NCBI RefSeq assembly: GCF_016907435.1
Contig: NZ_JAFBBZ010000001.1
Coordinates: 4,092,001-4,156,000, forward strand
Source: Nocardioides salarius
Lineage (GTDB): Bacteria > Actinomycetota > Actinomycetes > Propionibacteriales > Nocardioidaceae
Length of the DNA stretch: 64,000 nucleotides
Direction of reading: 5' to 3'
Made by a program: the position numbers and the translations under genes. Every line of letters begins with the position of its first letter. Position 1 is the first letter of the stretch. Of the stretch, positions 49,517 through 57,701 are shown piece by piece. The notes beneath the pieces are model-generated. The model did not search any database. It saw nothing but the letters and a program-made list of their open reading frames with translations, and was not told the origin of the DNA.

Positions 49517-50791
49517 TCACCCCTGACGGTGGGGCGCGAGCTGGTCGCGGCGTACCTTGCCGGTCGCGGTGCGGGGCAGGTCGGGCACGTGGGTCCAGGT
49601 CTTGGGCCGCTTGGGCGGAGCGAGGTGCTGGCGGGCCCAGTCGTCGAGCTGCTCCTCGGTCGCCGCGCCCACGACCGCCGCGCAGACCCGCTGGCCCCAG
49701 TCGGGGTCGGGGACGGCGAAGACCGCCACGTCGTCGACCGCGGGGTGCTCGCGCAGGGCGTGCTCGACCTCGAGCGGGTAGACGTTGACGCCGCCGGTGA
49801 TGATCAGGTCGGTGCGTCGTCCGTCGAGGTAGAGGTAGCCGTCGTCGTCGAGGCGGCCGACGTCGCCGACGGTGAAGGCCGGACCGTCCGGCGTCTCGCG
49901 CCAGGCGGCGGCGGTCTTGTCGGGTGCGCCGTGGTACTCGAAGCGGGCGTGCTCGGGCACGGTGCACCAGATGGTGCCGTCGTCGTCGACGTGCAGGCGG
50001 CGCCCGGGTCGCGCCCGCCCGACGGTGCCGGGGCGCTCGAGCCACTCCTCGCTGCGGCAGGCGGTGAACTGGCCCTCGGTGGAGCCGTAGAACTCCCAGG
50101 TGGAGCGGGGAGGGAAGGTCTCGAGGAGGCGTCGCTTGGTGGACAGGGGACAGGGCGCGCCGGCGTGCGCGACGACGCGGAAGCTGCTCAGGTCGGGGGT
50201 GCCGACCTCGTCCCAGTGCGCGAAGAGGCGCTGCAGGTGCGTCGGCACGCAGAACATGGTCGTGGGCCGCTCGGTCTCGATCGCCCGGGTGGTCCGCTCG
50301 ACGTCGAACGGACCGGGCACGACCACCCGGCCGCCGGCCAGCACCGTGCCCATGGCGAACCGGAGCGGCGCGGAGTGGTAGAGCGGGCTGAGGACGAGGT
50401 TGACGTCGGTGGCGGCGAAGCCCCACAGGTCGCGCTCCTCGGCGACCAGCGCTGCCGCGTCGGCGGGGGAGAGCAGTCCGCTGCTCACGCCCTTGGGGGT
50501 GCCGGTGGTGCCGCTGGTGACGTGCATCGGGCGGGCGCGCGGCATCCACCCGCTCAGCGGGCCTTCGGGGCGGACGTCGTCGAGCAGCGCCGCCAGTGCC
50601 TCCTCGTCGGTGACCACGAGGGCGGGGTCGAGGCCGCTGAGGATGCGCTCCCGCTCGTACGCCGTCAGCCGCGGGTCGAGGGGCACCGGCAGGACGCCGC
50701 GGGCCAGCAGCGCCATCACCGCCTCGAGGAGCAGCAGCGAGCCGGACACCAGCAGGGCGACGCGCGAGCCCTCGGGCAGCGGGGTGGGCAT
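49517..50791 (-). CDS. Short AMP-forming acyl-CoA ligase-like enzyme
   Basis: A 424-residue adenylate-forming enzyme. It has the P-loop TSGTTGTPKG, the YGSTEG motif, the hinge DGRRTDLIITGGVNVYP and the catalytic lysine region PRTATGKVRRDQL, so it should be active on a carboxylic acid. It lacks about 40-100 residues at the N-terminus compared with common family members (500-550). The ATG at 50791 lies six bases after TACCAT, so the short form appears to have its own leaderless promoter and is not simply truncated. The acid substrate is unknown; a MenE-like or fatty-acid ligase is possible. Confidence 0.82.
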   Translation of the reverse strand: MPTPLPEGSRVALLVSGSLLLLEAVMALLARGVLPVPLDPRLTAYERERILSGLDPALVVTDEEALAALLDDVRPEGPLSGWMPRARPMHVTSGTTGTPKGVSSGLLSPADAAALVAEERDLWGFAATDVNLVLSPLYHSAPLRFAMGTVLAGGRVVVPGPFDVERTTRAIETERPTTMFCVPTHLQRLFAHWDEVGTPDLSSFRVVAHAGAPCPLSTKRRLLETFPPRSTWEFYGSTEGQFTACRSEEWLERPGTVGRARPGRRLHVDDDGTIWCTVPEHARFEYHGAPDKTAAAWRETPDGPAFTVGDVGRLDDDGYLYLDGRRTDLIITGGVNVYPLEVEHALREHPAVDDVAVFAVPDPDWGQRVCAAVVGAATEEQLDDWARQHLAPPKRPKTWTHVPDLPRTATGKVRRDQLAPHRQG

Positions 50792-50797
50792 GGGCCG

Positions 50798-50803
50798 ATG
50801 GTA
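50798..50803 (-). promoter_or_regulatory. Predicted -10 element of leaderless ligase gene
   Basis: TACCAT on the minus strand ends six bases before the ATG at 50791. It lies in the 42-base gap after the HNH gene. Confidence 0.5.
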
Positions 50804-50833
50804 GGTGGGGACGTCCGGCCGGCGGCGGGCGGT

Positions 50834-52279
50834 TCAGCGCCTGCGGCGCTCGCGTGCGCGCAGCTCCCAGCCCCGTAGGGGGTGCTGGGTGAGGTGCCAT
50901 CGGGGGTCGTGGGCGCGGTGGTGGTGCCAGGAGCACAGGGGGATGGCTTCGAGGTCGGTGTCGCCGTGGTGTGACCAGGGGATGAGGTGGTGGATCTCGG
51001 ACCAGGCGAACGGTCTTTCGCAGGTCCCGATGGCACAGGTGTCGTGGACGAGTGCGAGGGCTTTTCGTTGGTGGTGGCTGTGCAGCCGTCTGGTTCGGCC
51101 GAGGTCGAGCGGGACGGATGTGGTGTTGAGGACGGCGGGGACGAGGCCTGCCTCGCAGGCGAGGCGGCGGAGGTCGCCGGCGGCGGTGCGGATGCCGGTG
51201 TCGAGCTTGGCGGTGCCGGTCTCGTCGGGGCCGTGCCAGTCGGGCCAGTCGGCGGGGTCGATCTTCCCGGCTTGGGTGAGGTCGTGGGTGAGGTCCTCGG
51301 CGGTCATGGTGACCAGCAGGGTGAGGGCGTTGGCGCCGTTCCAGCCGTCGGTGGGCAGGTGCTCGATGAGCTCGCACAGGGCGTTGCCTGCGATTTCCCA
51401 ACCGGACAGTCCGTGGCCGGGGCCGGTGGGCGCCGATTCGTCGTAGCCGGAGATGGTCTCGCCCTCGGGGCTGGTGCGGGTCTTGTTGAGCCGCCGTGGG
51501 GCGGAGAGGGTCTCGAGTGCGGTGCGGAGCAGGGAGCCGTGCAGCTCGGGGATGGTGAACTTGCCGGAGTAGGTGCCGTCGCCGTTGTCGTGCAGCGCGA
51601 GGTAGGTCTCGTGCTTGGCACGGCGGGATTCGCGGCCGAGCATGATCGCTTCGTGCTTGTCGGCCAGGTCGCGGTCGACGATGTCGAGCATTCGTCGGGC
51701 GGCTTGGCGGAGGCGTTTGGGGTTCATCGGGCGCCCGGTGCGGGTGCCGACGCCGCTGGCCTTGTTGACCAGGACCTCCTCGGCGGCCGCGAGCTGGTCG
51801 GGGGTGGTTTCGAGGGGTGCTTGTTCGGCGGCGGCGACGATGACGCGGACCTGGCGGGTGGTGATCGCACCGGTCGCGTAGGCCTCGCGGGCGTGGTGGT
51901 ACTTGGTGCGCAGCAGCTCGGCGATCCGAGCGCCGCCGGCGAGGACCTCGCGGGACTGTCCGGTCAGTGCGGCGGCCCAGGCGTCGGTGCCGGTGGCGGC
52001 CTCGGCGTCGGCGACCTGGCGACGTTCTGCCTCACCGAGCACGTCACCGAGCAGGGCGGAGGCCTCGGCCTCGAGGCCGGAGAGTGCCTGCACCAGGGCG
52101 GCGAGGTCGTCGACCGGCTGGTCCTTCAGGTCGCCCTCGCGCGCGGCGGCCATCGCTGCACGAGCGGTCGCGACTGCCTGCGCCACCGGACCGGCCTCCG
52201 CGGCCGGGAAGCTGCTCGCGGGCACCCCGGCACCCGGGTCGGGGACCCGGTCGCTGGTGGGGTTCTGGAGCAGCCTCAT
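50834..52279 (-). CDS. DUF222 protein with C-terminal HNH nuclease domain
   Basis: A 481-residue protein of the DUF222-HNH family that is abundant in Nocardioides and mycobacteria, often in many copies per genome. The N-terminal DUF222 region (about 50-340) is helical. The C-terminal HNH motif reads IHHLIPWSHHGDTDLEAIPLCSWHHHRAHD, shown here only in outline: His-His, then Asp/Asn-equivalent, then Cys-x-x-His-His. CAIGTC upstream may complete a zinc site. The biological role is not known. The ATG at 52279 is supported by GAGAAT seven bases upstream. Codon use looks slightly less GC-biased than its neighbours, consistent with mobility. Confidence 0.85.
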   Translation of the reverse strand: MRLLQNPTSDRVPDPGAGVPASSFPAAEAGPVAQAVATARAAMAAAREGDLKDQPVDDLAALVQALSGLEAEASALLGDVLGEAERRQVADAEAATGTDAWAAALTGQSREVLAGGARIAELLRTKYHHAREAYATGAITTRQVRVIVAAAEQAPLETTPDQLAAAEEVLVNKASGVGTRTGRPMNPKRLRQAARRMLDIVDRDLADKHEAIMLGRESRRAKHETYLALHDNGDGTYSGKFTIPELHGSLLRTALETLSAPRRLNKTRTSPEGETISGYDESAPTGPGHGLSGWEIAGNALCELIEHLPTDGWNGANALTLLVTMTAEDLTHDLTQAGKIDPADWPDWHGPDETGTAKLDTGIRTAAGDLRRLACEAGLVPAVLNTTSVPLDLGRTRRLHSHHQRKALALVHDTCAIGTCERPFAWSEIHHLIPWSHHGDTDLEAIPLCSWHHHRAHDPRWHLTQHPLRGWELRARERRRR

Positions 52280-52365
52280 GCCCACCATTCTCCCAAGCCG
52301 AGAGCCCGATGGGAACACCAGTTCGACAATCTGTGGAGAACTTCTCGGTGTTGCCTGAGTGGTAT

Positions 52366-53073
52366 CTAGGAGCCGGCCTCGAGGACGAAGAAGATGAACC
52401 CGATGAAACGGGTGGGATCGGATTCGCTGGGTGGCAGCAGCTCGGGCGGCGTCTCGGGCGAGACCGGCGGCTCGCTGATCGCCAGGATCCGAAAACCCTC
52501 GGCGGTGAAGGAGTCCGACATCGCGCTGAGGGACCGGTACCAGATCGTCAGCGTCGCGAAGACGCCGTCGAAGTCGTACTCCTCCTCGTTCGGCACGGTC
52601 GCGAAGTAGTCCAGCTCGGGGTACAGCACCGGCGGGATGACAGGGTGATTGACCACCACGACCAGCCGACCGCCCGGCTTGAGCACGCGCCGCAGCTCAG
52701 CCAGCGGCCGTGACCAGTCTTCGAGGTAGTGCAGGACGAGCACCGCCAACGCGTCGTCGAAGGCCTCGTCGTCGTACGGAAGCGGCTGGGTCAAGTCGGC
52801 CACCTCCAGGTCGGCCTCGGCTCCAAGCCGTTCGCGGGCGAGCCGGATCATCGCGGGGCTCGCGTCGAACCCAGCCACGCTCGCTCCCCGCTCCTCCAAG
52901 TCGGCGAGGAGCGGACCAGAACCGCAGCCGGCGTCGACGATCCGCCGCCCAGCGACATCACCGAGCAGGTCCAGCACCGCAGGCCGGGCGTACCACCTGT
53001 TGAACAGACCCTCCTCGTTCGCCCGCGCGTAGGCGTGCACGACGCACACATCGCGACGGACGATCGGCCGCAC
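52366..53073 (-). CDS. Class I SAM-dependent methyltransferase
   Basis: A 235-residue methyltransferase. The SAM-binding motif is RIVDAGCGSGPLLADLEE, followed by GFDASPAMIRLAR and FDDALAVLVLHYLEDW. The opening NRWYARPAVLDLLGDV suggests a small-molecule or quinone-type methyltransferase, but the substrate is not known. An AGGAGG ribosome site lies eight bases before the GTG start and overlaps the end of the upstream small membrane-protein gene, so the two are probably one unit. Confidence 0.85.
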   Translation of the reverse strand: MRPIVRRDVCVVHAYARANEEGLFNRWYARPAVLDLLGDVAGRRIVDAGCGSGPLLADLEERGASVAGFDASPAMIRLARERLGAEADLEVADLTQPLPYDDEAFDDALAVLVLHYLEDWSRPLAELRRVLKPGGRLVVVVNHPVIPPVLYPELDYFATVPNEEEYDFDGVFATLTIWYRSLSAMSDSFTAEGFRILAISEPPVSPETPPELLPPSESDPTRFIGFIFFVLEAGS

Positions 53074-53085
53074 CTGGGCGTCCTC

Positions 53086-53304
53086 CTAGTCGCGGGTTCC
53101 CGCGCGACGCAGACGCTGGAACCACACGACCAGCCCGACGAGCACCGCCATGACGGCGGTCGCCACCACCCAGCCGGGCGCGCCCGCGTACAGCGCTGAG
53201 AAGCCCACCAGGGCCAGGACGAAGGCCCCGACGAGCAGCACCAGGATCGTCAGCACGCCCACCATCAGGCGAGCTGTGCGGGACGGCAGCGGTAGCTCGC
53301 TCAC
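53086..53304 (-). CDS. Small two-helix membrane protein
   Basis: A 72-residue protein with two hydrophobic helices (about 12-38 and 42-62) separated by AGAPG, and a basic end QRLRRAGTRD. I do not recognise the family. It is 12 bases upstream of the methyltransferase and shares its direction. The start is uncertain: GTG at 53304 or at 53313, which would add three residues. It is divergent from a universal-stress-like gene. Confidence 0.6.
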   Translation of the reverse strand: MSELPLPSRTARLMVGVLTILVLLVGAFVLALVGFSALYAGAPGWVVATAVMAVLVGLVVWFQRLRRAGTRD

Positions 53305-53410
53305 GACGCTCACAGTGCCGACCGGCTCCGCTCCTGGCAACCCCCGGGCACCGACACGGCGCAGGGGCCGTCCTCTCGCCCAGCCGGGCACGCGTGGGGC
53401 TGCGGAGTCC

Positions 53411-53439
53411 TTGACCCGCGCCGGCGGCGGGCAGAAGAT
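53411..53439 (+). promoter_or_regulatory. Promoter of the stress-protein-like gene
   Basis: TTGACC (53411-53416) and GAAGAT (53434-53439) are separated by 17 bases, a good housekeeping-type promoter. An AGGAGG ribosome site follows at 53453-53458. Confidence 0.6.
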
Positions 53440-53466
53440 CGAACCAGTGCTGAGGAGGTGGTCTCG

Positions 53467-53970
53467 GTGGACGAGTACCTGGTCGTGGCCAACCAGACAC
53501 TGGGTGGCGAGAAGCTCGAGCGCACGGTCCGCGAACGCATCGAGCGGGGGGACAGCAGCTTCTACGTGCTGGTGCCGGTGACGCTTCCTCCCGACGAGAG
53601 CGGGTGGTCCGGCGGCTTCGTGCCCTACGAGGGCATGTCCGGAGTGGAGGCGCGGGCGTGGTTCGAGCAGGACGGTGAGCACCGGCGCAAGACGATGGAG
53701 GAGGCCCGCAGTCTCGCGGAGCGGCGGTTGGCGAAGATGACGCGAGCGATCGAGGGGGCCGGGGCCCGGGCGGAGGGCGCCGTCTGCGACGCCGACCCGA
53801 TCGAGGCCGTCAAGGAGCAGGTGGCGGAGCACTCCTACTCGGAGGTGATCGTCTCGACCCTGCCGGGACGGCTCTCGCGCTGGTTGAGGCTGGACCTGCC
53901 CAGCCGGGTGGCGCGGGCCTCGAGAGCGCCGGTGACCACGATCGAGGCGGACGAGCGGCCTGACCCCTAG
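53467..53970 (+). CDS. Universal-stress-protein-like protein
   Basis: A 167-residue single alpha/beta domain. It opens EYLVVANQTLGGEKL, has a helical middle rich in Arg/Glu (about 70-105), and ends SEVIVSTLPGRLSRWLRLDLPSRVARASRAPVTTI, the layout of actinobacterial USP-like proteins that lack the full ATP-binding G-x2-G-x9-G loop. Its role is unknown. The GTG at 53467 is chosen because the AGGAGG site is eight bases upstream. The TAG stop shares CTAG with the convergent SRPBCC gene's stop. Confidence 0.65.
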   Translation: MDEYLVVANQTLGGEKLERTVRERIERGDSSFYVLVPVTLPPDESGWSGGFVPYEGMSGVEARAWFEQDGEHRRKTMEEARSLAERRLAKMTRAIEGAGARAEGAVCDADPIEAVKEQVAEHSYSEVIVSTLPGRLSRWLRLDLPSRVARASRAPVTTIEADERPDP

Positions 53971-54401
53971 TCGTCGCGAGCGGCCTCGCCGTCGGCCTTC
54001 AGCGCGGCGGCGAACTGGTCGAAGGAGTCCTGGAAGTCGGGCAGCGAGCGGGTGATGAGCGGCGCCAGGGGACCGGTGAAGTCCTCGGCCATCGTGAAGG
54101 TGCAGCGCTCGGGGCCGTCCGGCTCGACCTGGAAGGTCCGCCGCCCGGTGAAGAGCCCCACGGGCAAGCCCCCGCTCCACGTCATGGACCGGGGCGGGTC
54201 GACGTCGACGACCTTGAGCCTGAAGCCGCGCTCGGGGTTCAGCTCGGAGACCAGCTTGACGCGCTGCCCCTCGCGGATCGTGCCGGCGACGTCGACGACC
54301 CCGTTGTCGGCCCGGTTCCACCAGGCGGCGTCGGTGAGCAGCCGCCAGACCCGACCGGCCGGGGCGTCGATCGCGGTGCTGGTGCTCGTCGTGGTGGTCA
54401 T
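53967..54401 (-). CDS. SRPBCC-domain protein
   Basis: A 144-residue START-like (SRPBCC) protein. The opening STAIDAPAGRVWRLLTDAAWW and the WSGGLPVGLFTGRRTFQV strand are typical; these proteins form a deep pocket for hydrophobic ligands, as in AHSA1 or polyketide cyclases. The ligand is unknown. A GGAGG site lies eight bases before the ATG at 54401, which fixes the start against a longer open frame. Confidence 0.8.
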   Translation of the reverse strand: MTTTTSTSTAIDAPAGRVWRLLTDAAWWNRADNGVVDVAGTIREGQRVKLVSELNPERGFRLKVVDVDPPRSMTWSGGLPVGLFTGRRTFQVEPDGPERCTFTMAEDFTGPLAPLITRSLPDFQDSFDQFAAALKADGEAARDD

Positions 54402-54502
54402 GGTGTGCCGCCTCCGGTGGTCGGGCCCTGATCGTCCCAACGGGTCGGCGGTGCGGGAAGGCGCGACCCGGGTCCGATGGGCAAAATCCTCGGGCCACGA
54501 CG

Positions 54503-54508
54503 TAGCGT
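54503..54508 (+). promoter_or_regulatory. Predicted -10 element of leaderless coaE
   Basis: TAGCGT ends seven bases before the coaE ATG, with no ribosome site between. Confidence 0.5.
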
Positions 54509-54515
54509 GGCGCCC

Positions 54516-55106
54516 ATGCGAGTGGGTCTCACAGGAGGTGTCGCGTCGGGCAAGAGCACGGTCGCGGCGATGCTGGCCGAGCTGGGCGCCGTCGTCATCG
54601 ACGCCGACGCCCTGGCCCGCGAGGTGGTCGAGAAGGGCACCCCGGGGCTGGCCGCGGTGGTCACCGAGTTCGGCGAGCGGCTGCTGACCCCCGAGGGCGA
54701 CCTCGACCGGCCCGCGATGGGCCGCCTGGTCTTCGGCGACGACGCCGCACGCAAGCGGCTCGAGGCGATCGTGCACCCGCTGGTCTTCGAGCGCTACGCC
54801 GAGCTCGAGGAGTCCGCCCCCGACGGCGCGCTGGTCGTGCACGACATCCCGCTGCTCGCCGAGTCGGGCCGCGCGGACGGCTTCGACGCCGTCGTCGTCG
54901 TCGACGTGCCCACCGAGACCCAGGTCGAGCGGATGCTGGGCCAGCGCGGCTGGACCCGCGAGGACGCCGAGTCGCGCATCGCCGCCCAGGCCACCCGCGA
55001 GCAGCGCCTCGCCGTGGCCACCCACGTCATCGACAACACCGGCAGCCTCGACGACCTGCGCGCCCAGGTGCAGGCCGTCCACGACCAGCTCCGGACGGCC
55101 GCGTGA
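54516..55106 (+). CDS. coaE: Dephospho-CoA kinase
   Basis: CoaE phosphorylates dephospho-CoA in the last step of coenzyme A synthesis. The 196-residue protein has the P-loop GLTGGVASGKST, the VVIDADALAREVV substrate strand and the lid R-x-R-like region ERMLGQRGWTREDAESRIAAQ. It lacks the C-terminal UPF0157 fusion found in many mycobacterial CoaE proteins. The start is the ATG at 54516, which directly precedes the P-loop. Its stop overlaps the GTG of the NagZ-like gene (GTGA). Co-translation of CoA synthesis with wall recycling is unusual. Confidence 0.93.
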   Translation: MRVGLTGGVASGKSTVAAMLAELGAVVIDADALAREVVEKGTPGLAAVVTEFGERLLTPEGDLDRPAMGRLVFGDDAARKRLEAIVHPLVFERYAELEESAPDGALVVHDIPLLAESGRADGFDAVVVVDVPTETQVERMLGQRGWTREDAESRIAAQATREQRLAVATHVIDNTGSLDDLRAQVQAVHDQLRTAA

Positions 55107-56437
55107 GGCGCCCGGGCGCGCTGGCGGCCGCCGCGCTCAGCCTGGGGCTGCTGGTCTCCGGCTGCTCGGGCGCCACGGACGAGACCACCACCGCCGGCAG
55201 CGGGTCGGGCACGCCGTCGGCGGACGCGACCGTCGAGCCGGGGGAGCAGTCCCAGGAGCCCGAGCAGCCCGAGGAGACGGTCGACCCCGACCAGGCCACC
55301 TCGTGGGGCCCCACCGAGGGCGAGCTCGCCGAGGCCCGCGAGGTCGTGGCGCAGATGAGCCCCGAGGAGCTCGCCGGCCAGGTGATCGTGGGCCGCTACG
55401 CCGGCACCGACCCCGCCGAGCCGGCGCAGCTCGTCTCCGACCTGCACCTCTCGGGCGTCTGCGTCACCGGCGACAACGTCGTCGACGAGGCCCAGGTGCG
55501 CGCCACCACGGCCGCGGTCTCCCGGGCCGTCGCCGACAGCGGCCGCGACTTCCCGGCCGTCATCGGCGTCGACCAGGAAGGCGGCACGGTCTCCCACCTG
55601 CGCGGCATCGCCACCGAGTTCCCCGCGTTCCGCACCGCCGGCGAGGCCGTCGACGGCAACGGGCGCAGCGGCAAGGTCGCGGTGCGCGAGGCGGCGTACA
55701 CGACCGGGCTCGAGCTGCGCGACCTCGGCTTCACCTGGGTCTACGCCCCCGTCGCCGACGTCACCATCGGCGCCGCCGACCCCACGATCGGCAGCCGCTC
55801 GCCCTCCAGCGACCCCCGGCTGGCCGCCAAGGCCACGGCGGCCGCGGTCGACGGCTTCGACCGCTCCGGCACCGTCTCGACGACCAAGCACTACCCGGGC
55901 CACGGCGGCGCCACGGCCGACAGCCACCTCACCCTGCCCGCCCTCGACACCCCGGTCGAGGAGCTGGAGAAGCGCGACCTGATGCCCTTCCGCGCCGCCA
56001 CCAAGGCCGGGGCGCCGTCGGTGATGATCGGCCACCTCGACGTCGAGGCGCTGGCACCGGGCACGCCCTCGAGCATCGCCCCCGAGGTCTACGAGCACCT
56101 GCGTGAGGAGGTCGGCTTCGAGGGCGTGGCCATCACCGACTCGCTCGGCATGGGCGCGGTGGCCGGCATCCCCGACCTGGCCGTCAAGGCGCTCGTCGCC
56201 GGGGCCGACCTGCTGCTGATGCCCGCCGACACCCGCCGCACCCACGCCCGCGTCACCAAGGCGATCAGCGGCGGCGAGGTCGCGCCCGAGCGCATCGAGG
56301 AGGCGGCGGCCCGGGTCGTGGCGCTGCAGCTGTGGCAGGCCCGCGTCGCGCAGGAGAAGCAGGTCCCCGACGACGTCAGCGCCCGGGCGGCCGAGGCCGC
56401 CCAGGCGCTGGAGGTCGCGGCGTACGCCGCCCCGTAG
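55103..56437 (+). CDS. Glycoside hydrolase family 3 lipoprotein (NagZ-like beta-N-acetylhexosaminidase)
   Basis: A 444-residue GH3 enzyme. The signal ends in the lipobox LLVSGC, then a Gly/Ser/Glu linker (about 25-65) leads to the TIM barrel. The NagZ marks are GVDQEGGTVSHLRG, KHYPGHGGATADSH and ITDSLGMGAV with the catalytic Asp. The enzyme should remove N-acetylglucosamine from wall muropeptides outside the cell, unlike the cytoplasmic NagZ of proteobacteria. The GTG start overlaps the coaE stop by four bases. Confidence 0.9.
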   Translation: MRRPGALAAAALSLGLLVSGCSGATDETTTAGSGSGTPSADATVEPGEQSQEPEQPEETVDPDQATSWGPTEGELAEAREVVAQMSPEELAGQVIVGRYAGTDPAEPAQLVSDLHLSGVCVTGDNVVDEAQVRATTAAVSRAVADSGRDFPAVIGVDQEGGTVSHLRGIATEFPAFRTAGEAVDGNGRSGKVAVREAAYTTGLELRDLGFTWVYAPVADVTIGAADPTIGSRSPSSDPRLAAKATAAAVDGFDRSGTVSTTKHYPGHGGATADSHLTLPALDTPVEELEKRDLMPFRAATKAGAPSVMIGHLDVEALAPGTPSSIAPEVYEHLREEVGFEGVAITDSLGMGAVAGIPDLAVKALVAGADLLLMPADTRRTHARVTKAISGGEVAPERIEEAAARVVALQLWQARVAQEKQVPDDVSARAAEAAQALEVAAYAAP

Positions 56438-56473
56438 GCCGATCCTCCCGGCCGCCGGGTGGTTCTCGTCGGC

Positions 56474-57442
56474 TCAGGCGGCCAGGTCGGGGTCGGCGAA
56501 GCGGCGCAGCTTCTGCAGCGCCTCGCGCTCGAGCTGACGCACCCGCTCGGCCGAGATGCCGTGCTTGGCGCCGATGTCGGCCAGCTTGTGCTGGCGCCCG
56601 TCGGCCAGTCCGTAGCGCGAGCGGATGATGTCGGCCGCCCGGTCGTCGAGGTGGCCGACGAGGGCGTTGAGCCGGTCGCGGGACTCGACGTCGATGACGT
56701 TGAGGTCGGGGCCCGGGGAGGTCTCCTGGGCCATCAGGTCGCCCAGGGAGGTGTCGCCGTCCTCGTCGACGGGGGTGTCGAGCGAGACGTGCTCACGACC
56801 CCACGACAGCAGGTCGAGGACCCGGTCGACCTCCATGCCCAGCTCGAGAGCGATCTCGGCCGGCTCGGGGTCGCGGCCCAGCTGGCGCTCCAGGGTGCGG
56901 CGCGCGCCGCCGACCTGGTTGAGCTCCTCGACCACGTGCACGGGCAGCCGCACGACGCGGGCCTGCTGGGCGATGCCGCGGGTGATCGCCTGGCGTACCC
57001 ACCAGGTGGCGTACGTCGAGAACTTGTAGCCCTTGGTGTAGTCGAACTTCTCGACCGCCCGGATCAGGCCGGTGTTGCCCTCCTGGATCAGGTCGAGCAT
57101 CGGCATCTGGGCCCGGCCGTACTTGCGGGCGATCGAGACCACCAGGCGCAGGTTGGCGGTGATGAACGTGTCGACCGCCTGGCGACCCTGCTCGGCGAGC
57201 CACTCGAGCTCCTCCTGGGTGGCCCGGCCGGGTGCGCCGCCCTTGCGGCGACCCACGCGGCCCTCGGCCAGCAGGTGCTCGGCGTACAGGCCGGCCTCGA
57301 TGGTCTGCGACAGATCCACCTCGGCGGCGGCGTCGAGGAGCGGGTTGCGGGCGATCTCGTCGAGGTACAGCCCGACGCTGTCGCGGCCCTCGATCTCGCG
57401 GCCGGCGGCAGGTGCGGTACGGGTGGCGGTGCGGGTGGCCAT
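56474..57442 (-). CDS. Primary-like (group 2) sigma-70 factor
   Basis: A 322-residue sigma factor with region 1.2 (DSVGLYLDEIARNPLL), the full 2.1-2.4 block (LVVSIARKYGRAQMPMLDLIQEG and the -10-reading TKGYKFSTYATWWVRQAI), region 3 and a region 4 helix-turn-helix (KLADIGAKHGISAERVRQLE). It lacks the long region 1.1 of the essential RpoD/HrdB factor, so it looks like a SigB or HrdD-type stress sigma. AGGAGGGG lies six bases before the ATG. The upstream region has a perfect SigR/SigH-type promoter, the same control that mycobacterial sigB has. It is convergent with the NagZ-like gene. Confidence 0.92.
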   Translation of the reverse strand: MATRTATRTAPAAGREIEGRDSVGLYLDEIARNPLLDAAAEVDLSQTIEAGLYAEHLLAEGRVGRRKGGAPGRATQEELEWLAEQGRQAVDTFITANLRLVVSIARKYGRAQMPMLDLIQEGNTGLIRAVEKFDYTKGYKFSTYATWWVRQAITRGIAQQARVVRLPVHVVEELNQVGGARRTLERQLGRDPEPAEIALELGMEVDRVLDLLSWGREHVSLDTPVDEDGDTSLGDLMAQETSPGPDLNVIDVESRDRLNALVGHLDDRAADIIRSRYGLADGRQHKLADIGAKHGISAERVRQLEREALQKLRRFADPDLAA

Positions 57443-57493
57443 GGAACCCCTCCTGAAGTCACGTGGTCGCTCTCGCGCTCCCACGTCGTGTCC

Positions 57494-57519
57494 AACGCTC
57501 CTGCAGTGGCCCGGATTCC
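57494..57519 (-). promoter_or_regulatory. SigR/SigH-type ECF promoter of the sigma-factor gene
   Basis: On the minus strand, GGAAT (57519-57515) and GTT (57496-57494) are separated by exactly 18 bases, an exact match to the thiol-oxidative-stress sigma consensus. The predicted leader is about 45 bases and holds the AGGAGGGG site. Confidence 0.65.
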
Positions 57520-57701
57520 CGTTCCGCCATGGAGCCTTCACCATCAAGGACGTCCGGCCCGACCCCGGAGTTGCATCGTCGACCAACTCTCAGGGACTTC
57601 TCAGGGCCTCGCATCCTCACTGGTTGTTCGGTGCCCCGCCCGCGCCGGATGCCTCTCACCCGCCAGGGTGGGACACGTCACCTCCCGGGGCTCCCCGGCA
57701 C

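Noticed and set aside
49517..52279. HNH gene as an insertion that truncated the acyl-CoA ligase
   Set aside because: The ligase has a correctly placed leaderless promoter of its own, and no target duplication or transposase was seen.
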